Source of the DNA: Holothuria scabra
Taxonomy: Eukaryota > Echinodermata > Holothuroidea > Aspidochirotida > Holothuriidae
Length of the DNA: 64,000 nt
NCBI GenBank assembly: GCA_037179385.1
Contig: CM074196.1
Location: forward strand, 29,099,986 to 29,163,985
Direction: 5' to 3'
The translations under genes were made by a program, and so were the position numbers. The notes beneath the pieces were generated by a model. It saw only the letters and a list, made by a program, of their open reading frames with translations, ran no database searches and had not been told where the DNA came from. Shown in pieces: positions 24,294-35,272 of the stretch. Position 1 is the first letter of the stretch. The number at the start of each line of letters is the position of its first letter.

Positions 24294-24641
24294 TTAAAGG
24301 GAAATATTGCAGTTTTACCACAAGAAAATTACATCCTTTTAAAACCAATATTTATTGACAAAGAGTGAAAAAAATTACAAATTAGGCAGTATGGTAGCCT
24401 TCTTTTCAAGATATAAGTTTCCCTCATATAGAAATTCTGTTGCTTTGTTGCTCAAGATAAATTTTTCACCCAAACTTTTCAACATTTCAAAAGATGCAAC
24501 TTCCATAACTCTTCTTGTGCATAGTATTTTGAGGAGATGAAGCTATTGCTGGGGTTTATTGTTGAGACCAAATTTGAAAATGACTGGAGCTATTTACTTT
24601 CTGTAACATGTTAGAGCATTTTAAAGGCAATATTTCCCTTT
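24294..24641. mobile_element. MITE family E (TTAAAGGGAAATATTG ends), copy 1
   Basis: About 348 bp. The left end TTAAAGGGAAATATTGC pairs with GGCAATATTTCCCTTT. It matches 45,235-45,588 in opposite orientation, sharing blocks such as CAAACTTTTCAACATTTC and CTTCTTGTGCATAGTATTTT. Confidence 0.9.
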
Positions 24642-25097
24642 CAGTTTTGATTGAATACAACTATTTGTGGCACAAGCACAAAAAAGAAATGAGAAAATGG
24701 ACCCACAAATGGCTGCTGTTTCTCAGAATCACTTAGTAACTGGATTTGTGTATATGGCACTCAAAACCTAGGGTGGGGGGGGGGGGGGGGGACGGGGATG
24801 CAGAAATAATGCAGTGAAGATGGGGGGGGGACTATGATGAGAATATTTTCAAACCTTTCAATGGCAATAGACAAGTTCAAAGTTTATATCAGCGAATGCG
24901 TGCTTGACCTCTCTGTTCAGGTGGACTTGTAGCAAAACATCTGAGCACTGCACACATATCACACAGTTTTAATGAATGTTTACATGGCACCATAAGCTGT
25001 AAACACAGGTGAAATTGTTACCCATTGTGCAATACTTCTCCTTGCAGAAACTTTGAACTCATCTATTGTTTTGAATATTTGACCAATACATCATCCA

Positions 25098-25262
25098 TCA
25101 AGCCTCTGAAGTAGACTGTGTAGTGTTGACAACAGGAGTGGTGTGACCATTGGTAGTTTTGAAGTCGGTCTTTGTTTCGTTCTCATCAGGGGCATTGTTG
25201 ATGATATAACGGTCTTCATTTGAGGTGTCCTTTGAAAATTTCCCCTTTGCAAAAGTTTGAGC
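25098..25262 (-). CDS. plxdc: PLXDC receptor, last exon: cytoplasmic tail and stop
   Basis: Begins after an acceptor (GTTTTCCCCAAAG, ending at 25,263) in phase 0, the phase in which the transmembrane exon ends. It encodes 54 residues followed by TGA. The tail starts AQTFAKGKFSKD, basic and membrane-proximal, then becomes polar and rich in Thr, Asn, Glu and Asp (NEDRYIINNAPDENETKTD) and ends TTQSTSEA. It does not end in a C-terminal cysteine. Vertebrate PLXDC1/2 tails are of similar length and also start basic, but they carry a tryptophan-containing motif not seen here, so this part is poorly conserved or lineage-specific. The frame choice rests on the acceptor and phase: the other open frame over this exon starts in the intron and has no such support. 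A possible poly(A) signal (AATAAA on the minus strand, 24,555-24,560) lies about 540 bp downstream. Confidence 0.72.
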   Translation of the reverse strand, partial: AQTFAKGKFSKDTSNEDRYIINNAPDENETKTDFKTTNGHTTPVVNTTQSTSEA

Positions 25263-25486
25263 CTTTGGGGAAAACAGTTGTGTAAAAGTTTGTGAAAATC
25301 ATATCTGCACAACTTACACATCACATATGATAAAAGCTATACCTGTTTTTGTAAAGTCAACTTAGAGGGAAAACAAGGATAGGGGTTAGGTTACATATCT
25401 ATATAGATACAAAGTCTCAACTTTTGAAGCAATGAAGCTTAGCAACTGGGAGGTCTGAAGTTTCAATCTTTGCTGGGTCAAAGTAA

Positions 25487-25744
25487 GGGAGCATGGCTTT
25501 TTCTAGTCTCAAGCACTTGACAGACATGGGAACAATAACCATTTTCAACTGTGTGCACAGAGCATGAAATGAGCTGCAAAAGCTGTGCTTGCTATTGTTC
25601 CCTGCTTGCAGACTCTACCCATGGCTGCCTCATTAAAATGGCCAGCACTGCTTGTGGTCACTGGGCTGTTCAGAATGTTCAAGAGGAGCCCAATGGGTAG
25701 AGTAATCTGCGGACTGCTGGGGACTAGAAAAAGCTATGCTCTTG
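25487..25744. mobile_element. foldback MITE, about 258 bp
   Basis: Left end GAGCATGGCTTTTTCTAGTC and right end GACTAGAAAAAGCTATGCTC pair with one mismatch. Further inner complementarity (GGGAACAATA against TATTGTTCCC). Confidence 0.8.
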
Positions 25745-26073
25745 AAAGTGGGTTTTTATACAAGAGCAATCTACGGTTTTTTCATCTGAACTGGCCATCT
25801 GAACTGGTCTTCAACAAAATCCCCCCAAATCCCTTTGATCTCAATTGTTGAGTTAGTTGCCACCCAACATGAGCTTGAAATTTGTAAGCCACAGGCGTCT
25901 CCCACTTTCTTGGTCACTAAGGGGAGGGTCATTTTCCTAACCTGCCCGTATGAGCAGGTGGGCAAAGGAAATATATAAGTGACTTGGCCATAACCACCAG
26001 TTAGATAAATGACTCCTCCCTTGGCATCATAAAAGAACTGCCCTTCAAGTAGTGAATATTGTTTTTATCATAA

Positions 26074-26081
26074 CTTATAAC
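26074..26081. repeat. target-site duplication (left), CTTATAAC
   Basis: Identical to 26,197-26,204; flanks the 115-bp hAT element. Confidence 0.9.
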
Positions 26082-26196
26082 CAGTGCTGTAGTCGAGTCC
26101 GCAGAGTCTGAAACACGTGTCTGGCAATTTTCAACTTTCAAGGACTCGAGTCCTTGTACTTTCTCTATGGGAAGTCTGGACTCTACTACAGCACTG
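26082..26196. mobile_element. hAT MITE, 115 bp
   Basis: Left end CAGTGCTGTAGTCGAGTCC and right end GGACTCTACTACAGCACTG pair with two mismatches, and a second GGACTCGAGTCC palindrome lies inside. The perfect 8-bp duplication CTTATAAC on both sides fixes the ends and assigns it to hAT. Confidence 0.93.
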
Positions 26197-26204
26197 CTTA
26201 TAAC
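26197..26204. repeat. target-site duplication (right), CTTATAAC
   Basis: Pairs with 26,074-26,081. Confidence 0.9.
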
Positions 26205-26304
26205 CTTCCGGTTTGATCTAGCAGTGCCCACAGCCTGCTTTCTAGCAGTGAAGTACTGTATTGTTATCCCTCCTGCATTGTTTATTCCACACACAACAGC
26301 CAGT

Positions 26305-26565
26305 TATAGACAGTTCCAAACAGATTGTGATGGTCTGATTTTAGTCGGCCATTACTGGGGTCCATCACCTTTAATCTATAAATTTCCTTCCTTATCTGTT
26401 CCATGGATGGTTGTACACTGAAGTGTTTCTTGATTTTCTCAACTTCACTGAATATGAGGATTTGAAATTCACATAGAGAATAAATGAAGACAATTAAAGG
26501 CTGGTGGACCCCACTATTGGTTGCCTAGAGTCACTAAAAACAAGTGCTAATCGGATTCATCTATA
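26305..26565. mobile_element. MITE family B, copy 2
   Basis: Collinear with 4,275-4,535: GATTGTGATGGTCTGATTTT, CCATCACCTTTAATCTATAA, AACTTCACTGAATATGAGGA and the end TCATCTATA. It lies 109 bp from the 115-bp hAT element. Confidence 0.88.
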
Positions 26566-26734
26566 TTTTAAAAGTATTTGGTATGATTCAACCTGGAAAG
26601 CAGTAAAATATTTCTAGGTGGCAATACCCAATAAAGCTGCAATCTATGAAATATTTATTCTACTGTTTTAGTTCAGATTAACATTGCAGGTATGTATGGC
26701 ACCAATATTTCACCAACATGGGCAGACCGCGTGT

Positions 26735-26975
26735 TTGATCTGACCATAAGAGCATCCGCCTCTCATGTGGAAGGCCAGGGTTCTATTCCCAGGTTGAGTC
26801 ATACCAAAGACTAAAAATGGAACCTACTGCTGCTGCGCCATTGTGATGCTCTGCATAAGCAATGAAGTAGGGAAAACAAGCCAGTGATCCACAAATGAAA
26901 TAAAGGCCGTGGCCAGCTCGACTTGAACCAATAGGTTGGAAACTGGGGCCAAAAACTCCATCTTACTAACTTCAT
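26735..26975 (+). mobile_element. tRNA-derived SINE, complete copy
   Basis: The head (26,735-26,805) has a box A-like TGACCATAAGAGCATCC, an anticodon-arm-like stretch and a box B-like GGTTCTATTCC. The body follows: GTCATACCAAAGACTAAAAA, GGAACCTACTGCTGC, GCAATGAAGTAGGGAAAACA, GGCCGTGGCCAGCTCGACTT and the end CTCCATCTTACTAACTT. The head has lost tRNA acceptor pairing and continues into the body, so it is a SINE and not a tRNA gene. Confidence 0.88.
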
Positions 26976-27957
26976 CAACATGGGTAGTTAACCCTTATCT
27001 TGCTGAATATTGTTTGAGGGTACTCAACCATTTTGCTTCCACATAATCCTGTAGTTATATTCATTTTCCAAGTCTGGTAAGAAAAATTCCAGTCAAAAGC
27101 AAACATATCTAAAATAAGAGCTACGAAAACAAATGGATGTCACTCTTTCAGTGTAAGAATGAAATTTTAAATATTTATGTTCTCATCCAACCCCACAGCC
27201 ACCTGTTTTACCAATAGCAAGATAAGGGTCGACATTTTTCATGACAATATCCCGTATCTATGGTATTTACAGGTTTCAACGACATTCCCCATGACTCAGC
27301 ACAAATATAGGACTGTTTTGAGCAAAAGCAAAGAAAATTTGGACAACTTTCATGGAAAATACAGTAAAACCTGTCTACCAGTACTATAAATCATACTTTC
27401 CAGTCCTCCAAAGATGTATAACACTCTCTTATTTTCTCTCTTATAACATCACAGCCTACAAGGCTTTCCCAGCTTGAGCCCTAGTGACTTCAAAAGACTT
27501 TAACTTCTAGCAAAGGCAAAAGCAATCGAGCAGTTCTCACAAAAAAAAACTTGACTTATGCAAATGCTTAGTACTTGTAAACTATTGAACAACTTCTGAC
27601 TGTTGACCACTAAAAAGTCATCTCTAATTGAATAATGTGAAGAGCTCCATCTAGTACACTACAAGGAAGTGTCTTGGCCCCATTGGAAGAAACAAGGCCT
27701 TTCTCCATCTTCCCCCCTCCCCCAAATCCATATAGACTCACTACTCTTACCACTTTGTGAGATTGGACCCCCTAAGTAAACAAAATTTTTATATCATTCC
27801 ATTTGATTTGAGTACGAGTTTATAATTTAATTGAATAATAGTCATTTTGTGCAGTTTTCCTAACAACAAAGTCAGCTTCTTAAAACACTCATTCTGTCAT
27901 ACCTTTAGATAAATAGAGGGCACTCTTCATATTCTTCACCAAAGATATTATAAACAT

Positions 27958-28594
27958 AGACGCCAAACTTAAAATGGCACAGTGACTCCTCGTGGAGGCC
28001 AATTCAGAGGGGCGGAAGTGCTGATCAATGATCAGTAGTTTTGAAAGCTAACATTTAACTGATATCTTCTGGTAGTATAAATACTAGTGACTTTAAAACA
28101 TTGTAATTCTTGCAAACATTGTTCTTCAATAAATTTCACTCTCATTAAACAATTTCAGGCTTCTTCGTGGCCTTCTACTTAAGAACATTTGAACATAAAA
28201 AGCACAATGACTGGTTTGAAGTTCATTGACCTACTGATTGGTCAGTTTCTTGGTATCTTCACAAGTGCACGTCTATGCACGCGTTTACATTCTTACGCCC
28301 TTACAACACAAAATCAACTGCTGCTTTCTTTCTCCAGGCACACGTAAGTACGCTTTATTTACTTCCGGCTGCACACGGAGAAATGCATTTTGCGGGTACA
28401 GAACGCGCTTGAAAATGCACACGCACTGACATCATTCTCGTCACAATGGAATTTTTTGTTACTCATGTGTAATAATGCACACAAATTAACCAAACAGAAC
28501 TGTGCACATGTCCAATGAGCACTTTCACCCCTCCGATTCCGCCTCCATGAGGAGTCAGCGCGTTTAACAGTGCAGGGATAGGAGTTTGGTGTCT
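27958..28594. mobile_element. inverted-repeat element, 637 bp
   Basis: The left end AGACGCCAAACTT pairs with AGTTTGGTGTCT. The next 60 bases also pair in blocks (TGACTCCTCGTGGAGGC against GCCTCCATGAGGAGTCA; GAGGGGCGGAAGTGCT against AGCACTTTCACCCCTC). The centre is unique and somewhat CpG-richer than its surroundings. No transposase frame. Confidence 0.8.
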
Positions 28595-28719
28595 ACATAT
28601 ATAATATCTTTGTTCTTCAGGTGAAGACTGCACTACATGCTGACTACATGCAATACATGAACAACTTCTTTGCTAAAGGAAATCCACTGCAGTTTTATCA
28701 TACATAAGAGTACATTTAC

Positions 28720-28847
28720 CTCAATTAAGAAAAGACCTGATGGAGAAGTTGGATTTCGGCAGGCATAGACCACCCAGCAGGCAAAACATCCTAGTAATGC
28801 AAGGACCACTCCAATCACAACTGATCCAATAACAACAGCAAGTACAT
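28720..28847 (-). CDS. plxdc: PLXDC receptor, transmembrane exon
   Basis: A 128-bp exon between acceptor AACTTTTCAG and donor GAG|GTAAAT. It completes a codon (GAT if joined to the stalk exon) and then encodes 42 residues. Residues 1-26 form one hydrophobic transmembrane helix rich in Val, Ile, Leu and Gly with two Cys near the inner face, followed by YACR and NPTSPSGLFLIE. The juxtamembrane stretch matches the HPTSAAS-IFFIER motif that follows the membrane helix in vertebrate PLXDC1 and PLXDC2 and is the best diagnostic of the family here. The protein is thus type I, with the PSI domain outside and the tail of the 25-kb exon inside. The frame is open across the donor into the intron (stop at 28,633), but the splice is supported by the phase of the next exon. 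Confidence 0.88.
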
Positions 28848-31713
28848 CTGAAAAGTTAACAAAAGTCATTACTGCACTGACTCAAAATTTTGCACATAAG
28901 AAAACAAATAAAACTTCCTTCACAATGGTTTTGAAATGGAGTAATATTTTGATATGAAAAAATTGCATCTATTTCCATTCTATTTTCGTGGGATTGAACA
29001 CTTTGGTGTTTGTTATTCCTGGATTCAAGTTCAAATATTGTAAGTTTTTTTTTTGCTTTTTTCAAATTTTAGTCCTGCAAAATGCATGCACAAATGCCAA
29101 GATATGACCAAAATACTCACAATTAATCATAAATTTAGTCCGTAACAAATACATGTAAAACAATAAAAATTAACAGTTACAAGACAATTTGTATTTCATC
29201 AGCAACCACTACTGCGCTGTGAGCAATTGCAGCAGTTTTACGGCCACAACTTGATGGAGGAAAAACTAATATCACATTTGATTTAACAAAGCTGCACACA
29301 AGATTAATACAAAGTGTGGCACGAGAAATAAAAATAAAGGCAAAAAAAAGCCAACATATTTTGCTGACACAAACATGCATAAAAAAAAAAACAATTTTCA
29401 GACTGAGAACAATTTGAAGTTTTCTTCCAGTACTGCTGACAATGCCTTCTAAAAACCTGTAACTTCTTTATGGATGATAATAGTTGTTTTCCTCCAAACC
29501 ACCGTTTCCTCTAAGAAATTTGGATCAATATACCCAGAATGAGAAAATTTGACCCCTTGGAAATTTCAGACTTTATCTACAACAAAATAACTTCGCCTCC
29601 TTTTAATTGTCGCATTGTGCTAGAAATGGCAAGGGGACAAATGAAATCATTTGCGCATCATGCAATCTGCTTAATACGGGCCAATTTCTTTGCACTAAGT
29701 TTTCCCCTTTACCAAATGTCATTTACAGTTTTTGCCCATCCTTGAACCTTTATAACTATCTCATCACTTCCCATAAAATAGACTGAATGTTTTAGACAAC
29801 AAGATCATGCTGATAAAGGTAAAGAAGCTAGCTGTAAAGCATGTCAAACAATCAAATGAAAACATGCTCAATGTATCAAACAGCTGCTTTAATTTCAGGC
29901 CTAACTAGTTTTGACCAGTATCAGATGTAACAGTCCCCTATAGTGAAACACTAATCTAAGCAGTCACTTCAAAGAGGGCTAGTTATGACCCATTATACAC
30001 ACAAACATGAAACATAAATTCACATTTCAATAACATCATACCAAATAGCACTAAGAAGGGTTTTCACTGGATGGCACTTGTGCAATTGTACTAAAGTCTA
30101 CAGGCAATGGCATATTTACAATGGCAGACATTTTAAAGTTTACAGGCACTGTTAGCATATTTACAATTGCAGAGAGAAATCTTAAGTGTAATGATTATGA
30201 AAGTGCTGCTCATGAAAATAATGTTCATGCAACTTTAAAGTTGAAAAAATAGTGCAAACTGTCAAAAGTTGGAGTACTAGAAACATTATTGAGTCAATGA
30301 GCTGTTCATTTCATTGTGAGATATTTTTACACTAATGAGGGCAGTCTTCCTCAACTTTGGCTGGACCAAGAGAGCATTCTTCTTAGCCAGAATGGACAAC
30401 GACATAATTATTTAATATAGGATGATTTTTGCCTCTTCCAACATGGTCAATTTTCCTTACTTGGGCTTATTCGAATAGGAAGTATTGAAACCCTGATTAC
30501 TGAAATTTTGTGATATCAGACGAGCCATCATTTGAATCTTAGTGACACAAACATGCAAGAGTTTGACAACTTGGGGAAGGGTTCTAAAGGAAGGGGTGAT
30601 CCTTCCCTACAGGAAGTATTTAATTTTAAAATACAATATCTACAATACAGCAGTATATAATAAGGTGAAAAAACTTTGAAGAAAGTAAAGGAATTGCAAA
30701 TTATATCATATGAAATCTTCACAACATAAAGAGATGCATAAAAATCAAAAGAAATCATTTCATGATGACTGAGAAAACTGTTCCTTAATTTTAGGGGTTG
30801 TGTTTGGCTGAAGAACATTTTGTTAAGATTTTATCAGATGAGAAAGTCACAATATCCATTATGACAGAACAGAATAAACTTATCAGATCATGTTTAGGCT
30901 ATGCTATGCTGGCTTCACATGAAAGACTACATACTAAATAAAATACTTCTTGAATGCAATTTTAACATGGCTGAATGAATATTCACCCGGCAATATAAGT
31001 GTAAAAAGTTATTCAAAGCAAAGGAAAACCCTACCTAAGAGTGCTGTTTTTATTTTTTTTTCCCCAAATACCTTCATTCAAGTTTATATTTCAGGATAAC
31101 CACTACGTATTTTATTTATGACAGGCTATGTCTTTCTTGATGGGCCTCATTCATAGGCCCTAGTATATAATTAGGAAACTGCATATGCAGCCATTAAGAA
31201 AATCAATCTTCAGAACCTATCTAAAGTTACACAAAAATTTCATTTCAGTTGGTCTTCTGCACGGAACTATCTTTCCCCTTACAGCAGACATATTTTTTCA
31301 GCAACCTCTCGGACAAACAGTATTGACACCAGTGTTAGTGCTGGGGTTCAAAATATGGTGGGGGGGGGGGTACTAACTGCTCCAAAATAAAACGAAATTA
31401 ACACCATGAATATTATAAGGTTTCCTAGAAAAGCTGTGCGGGAAATTCTGGAGATGAATATTTCCTTCAGAAGACTTTTGCACTGACAATCACATGCCTT
31501 GACAGCAACACTAATTTAAATAATTATTTTTTATTTTAACTTTGAGCAGATTCATGACACTGCAGCCATCTAACTGTACACAAGTCATCGGGTAGAGGAT
31601 AAAGTCACAACAGACACGATATGGGTGTATAAACCCTGAGGTCATCCCTTGTGTCACAACTTCTTAGCATGTTCTTGCATATTTAGATGTTATTGTATAA
31701 AGGAATTGTTAGT
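28848..31713 (-). other. plxdc: PLXDC intron, repeat-poor part
   Basis: AT-rich with no conserved frame. Several A or T runs (29,049; 29,380). No elements with recognisable ends were found. Confidence 0.45.
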
Positions 31714-31939
31714 ATAGAGGCTTTTTACATGACATCCATCATACTCTCTGCAGCCATGTTGGAGTACATGTACATGTAACTACGTAGGAAACCACACTGG
31801 ACGGGCTTGTTCGTTGAATGTGTACACACTGTGCATACCACAATGCACTCTGTGCAGTGCGTTCAGCACAAAGCCATGTGTATTTGGCATGAATGTCCTC
31901 CAGCATGGTGGTTCCGTGACGTAATTGCAAAGCCTCTAT
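31714..31939. mobile_element. MITE family A, copy 2
   Basis: Collinear with 3,649-3,868: ATAGAGGCTTTTTACATGAC, GCCATGTTGGAGTACATG, GTGCAGTGCGTTC, GGCATGAATGTCCTCCAGCA and the end GCAAAGCCTCTAT. It carries a duplicated ACATGT not present in copy 1. Confidence 0.9.
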
Positions 31940-34024
31940 ATGTATCAACCAGTATTTCTGCACCACTTTGATAAGTGGATACAGCACACATTGTTAGCTT
32001 TGTAAGATTGCTTATATGTTACATGGGAACTTCTTGTACAATTTGGGGCCTGAATCAAGGATGCAAAAATTCAAAGTTTCAAACATTCCATTTTTTTTAT
32101 ATCTAGACAGAAATTGTTGGAATGTTTTCATCTGGAACATTTGGCAGGTCTCAATGCATTCCTCTGGTGATGACATTTTTTTCAATTGTCTCGGACTTGT
32201 CATTAAAAGCACTCCAAACATAGCAAAATGACACAATTTTCTTACTTTAACTAGAAAGCCAAAAGGCTTAGTGATTCCTTGCCATATGATATATTGTAAT
32301 AATGAACATGGATGCCCACATGACAAGCATGAGATCCCTCACAAATACTGAGGTATACTAGTAAGGTCAAAACCTTTTGAGATAATGTGACCCAAAATGA
32401 CCTTTCACACTCACTAAAAACATTCACAAATTCACAACATGAGTATGAGATCCCTCCACAGTTCAATAACCACATAAAATGTCATGTCTTCGACGTTTTG
32501 CCCTTTTGTGACCCCAAGCTTTGACCTCTGCAAACAAGAGAAATCTCCCACGCAGTTATGATGCTGGTAAACTATGTTGTCTATTAACTTGATAAAGAGA
32601 TATTTTTGAAACAGGCTCCTTTAAAACAAAATTTGGGGTATTAAGGATGGCTCTCTATATAATGATGTCTCTATGATCCAAAAAGTTGACTGCATTGAGG
32701 TTAGTGTTACAACAAGCCCTAATCCTAAAAGTCATCCATAAATTGGAACATACAGTAGAGACATCTCAACAGAAAGGTGTAACATTGGCTATTAGTGGTG
32801 GTCCTTTTGTATTTGTTTTTTGGTGTAATGCCCTTCTCAATGACTATGATATCCTTGAAAATTAACAAAAAATGGGAACCCTAATAATCCAGAAATTAAC
32901 AAGATTTGTAATTTGCCTTAAATTGTCTGCTTGTAGGAACACCACATAACAGAGTACAAGTCAAGTGTCCTTTGTTTGATACACAATAGATACTATTATG
33001 CTAGTTTTGATTACCTAAACTACAGTACTTTCTGAAAAACAAGCCTTACTGAGAGGGCTAAATAAGTGTCAGACACTATCTCCAGACAGGTAGGAAATGG
33101 TTAAAGCCATTGAGCTGTATGATTCAATGAGAAAACCCCTCAGGACACTGTGGCAGTCAAATGTGATGAATTAGGTATTAAAGATAACAGTGACCAGCAA
33201 TTTTCACAGACTCTGGTGGGTCAGTTACTTTGATTCATTCAATTCGGCAATCTCAGTTCAAGCATGCTCAGGGGTATTTGATCCAAATGATCAATTATTT
33301 AGTTCTTTTTATAAAACTAATTACCCATGGTGTATTTAATTATCTAGTTCCCACTTCCATGTCCTTATGAGGACAGTGGCACAAGGTTTGTCTGTAACTT
33401 TTAACAATCTTTGATACTAAATTTAATGTTATCTTCATATTTTCTTTAGGGTTATGGAAGAAACAAAGCTTGTATGTTCTAAAAGAAATTTTGGGCATCA
33501 TACAGAGCACTTGATTTGTTCAAAGTTTACACTTATGAAGTTCCCCACTGAACAATTCCTCTGCTTTGTTGGCATGGAAGCTTTCTCCAATATGTTCAGA
33601 CTATGTCCCCAAATAACCCGCATACAGCCTTTGTTTAACTCACATATTTCATGAAAATCTATGGGCCAAGATACTTATGGCAAAATCAGCATACCTATGA
33701 CAAAGGTAAATTAACTTACATGTCAGCCTGATGAACAGTTTTTTTTTCCTTTTTAACTTTTTCAGATTTTGTTCTACCCACTTACTCTTATGCGTATTAA
33801 TACTGGCACTAAATGTTATAGGGCTTCAAACCAAAATCAACATAAATACTGTACCAAATGCACTTTAGACATTCTTAATACAGTAAGATTGCTTCAGTAC
33901 ACATTTTGGAATTGCCCAACTTGATCATTTACATAATGCAGTGGATTCCAAAAGCTTACCAAATGCATCTTACATTACCCATGACATTCAAAACTCTTCA
34001 CCCTATGCACTATTAAATGAATAT

Positions 34025-34655
34025 TAACCCTAACAGTTACCCTTTTGAGATAAAGTGTCTGCAAGGTTTAACCTCTGATGACCCTAAATGACCTTTGACC
34101 TCCAGTAAAAACAATAGGGATCATCTACTCAATAAGGACAATCCACATGCTGAGTATGAGACCCCTCACAGTTACCCTTCTTGAGATATACTGTTTACAA
34201 AGTTTTGATGTTTTGACCTCTGGTGACCTCAGATGACCTTTGACCTCCACCAAAAACGATAGGGATCATCTACTTAACATGGACAATCCACATGCTATGT
34301 ATAAGAGCCCTCACAGTTACCCTTCTTGAGATACAGTGTTTACAAGGTTTTGACCTTTTTACCTCTGGTGACCCCAAATGACCTTTGACCTCCACCAAAA
34401 ACAATAGGGATCATCTACTCAATATGGGCAATCTGCATGGTAAGTATGAGATCACTCACATTTTTCCTTCTGGAGATATCGTGTTTACAAGCAATTTCCA
34501 AGGTATTTACCATTTGACCCCTGGTGACCCCAAATGACCTTTGACCTCCACCAAAAAATAGGGACCTTCTACTTAATGTGGGCAATCTACATGCCAAGTT
34601 TGAGATCTCTCAGATTTACCCTTCTTGAGATATCGTGTTTACAAGCTGGCGTCAC
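34025..34655. repeat. tandem array, about 145-bp unit, four to five copies
   Basis: Units share CTTCTTGAGATATAGTGTTTAC-like ends, TTTGACCTCTGGTGACC, AAATGACCTTTGACCTCCA and AACAATAGGGATCATCTACT. TGACCTTTGACCT occurs intact near 34,088, 34,238, 34,378 and 34,536. Degenerate units lie at 32,380-32,530. Confidence 0.92.
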
Positions 34656-34656
34656 A

Positions 34657-34678
34657 CACACATACACACACACACACA
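34657..34678. repeat. (CA)n microsatellite
   Basis: Short CA run between the tandem core and the 3' hairpin of the Helentron-like element. Confidence 0.9.
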
Positions 34679-34697
34679 TGACAACACCATCATATAG

Positions 34698-34731
34698 ATT
34701 CCTTGCCTGCCTTCGGCAAGGAATCAACTAG
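34698..34731 (+). other. 3' terminal hairpin of the Helentron-like element
   Basis: ATTCCTTGCC and GGCAAGGAAT pair over 10 bp around a 7-base loop. The hairpin is followed by CAACTAG at the proposed element end. Confidence 0.75.
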
Positions 34732-34964
34732 ACATTTAAGACTGTCATTAATCATCCCCCTACTACACTTTTACCGTGAGTCTACCAAACTTCTATACTG
34801 GTAAAGCTCTTTGATTTGACATCAAATTCAAAAAATGCAGAGTAGTTTATATCACACATCATGCACTAAGAGTCTTCTAAATACACTCTAGGTCATGCCA
34901 TGGAATTCTCACTAGGTGCAAAGAACTAGGATTGTGCCTGGATGAGGAGAGGTTACATCATGTG

Positions 34965-35272
34965 TTAAAGGCCCAGTTCCCTCCCCCCAAACAGTACCAA
35001 CTAAGCTCCTAAACTTCTTCCTTAAGCCCCTCCTACAATTGTCTGAAATTCATCCTCATCCAGATACAATCTCCATTTATTGCTTCAAGGTGAGTGCAGA
35101 AAAACTCAATGTATATAATCAAAACACTCTCAGCACCCTTCATGCTGTGTAATATAAGCTTTGGTGCTCTGCATTGTTTGAATTAGCTGTCAATCAAAGA
35201 CCTGAGCCAATTGGGAATTTTGGTACACCTGTACCAAAATTGTAATTTAAGGTGAGAGGTTTGGCCCTTTAA
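34965..35272. mobile_element. MITE family D (TTAAAGG ends), copy 1
   Basis: About 308 bp with ends TTAAAGGCCCAG / TTTGGCCCTTTAA. It shares CCTCATCCAGATACAATC, TTATTGCTTCAAGG, CACTCTCAG, ATGCTGTGTAAT and CAATCAAAGACCTGAGCCAA blocks with 36,600-36,904 and, reversed, with 47,878-48,180. Confidence 0.9.

Larger units (their letters stand above)
25263..28719 (-). other. plxdc: PLXDC last intron
   Basis: About 3.5 kb. It holds a foldback MITE (25,487-25,744), the 115-bp hAT element (26,082-26,196), MITE family B copy 2, a complete SINE and a 637-bp inverted-repeat element (27,958-28,594). No coding exon was recognised in the remaining sequence. Confidence 0.6.
32253..34731 (+). mobile_element. Helitron/Helentron-like non-autonomous element, 2,479 bp
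   Basis: The left end AGAAAGCCAAAAGGCTTAGT is followed by GATTCCTTGCC. The right end has a CA microsatellite, then ATTCCTTGCC-TGCCTTC-GGCAAGGAAT, a strong 10-bp stem-loop, and finishes CAACTAG. The left GATTCCTTGCC and the right GGCAAGGAATC form an 11-bp subterminal inverted repeat. The core (34,025-34,655) is a tandem array. The same left-end sequence starts the 61.5-kb array, which fixes the left boundary independently. Subterminal inverted repeats, a tandem-repeat core, a microsatellite and a 3' hairpin before CTAG are the layout of Helentron-associated elements. No Rep/helicase frame is present. The class is inferred from structure. Confidence 0.72.

Noticed and set aside
26735..26805. 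Functional tRNA gene
   Set aside because: Boxes A and B are recognisable, but stems are degraded and the sequence continues into a SINE body.
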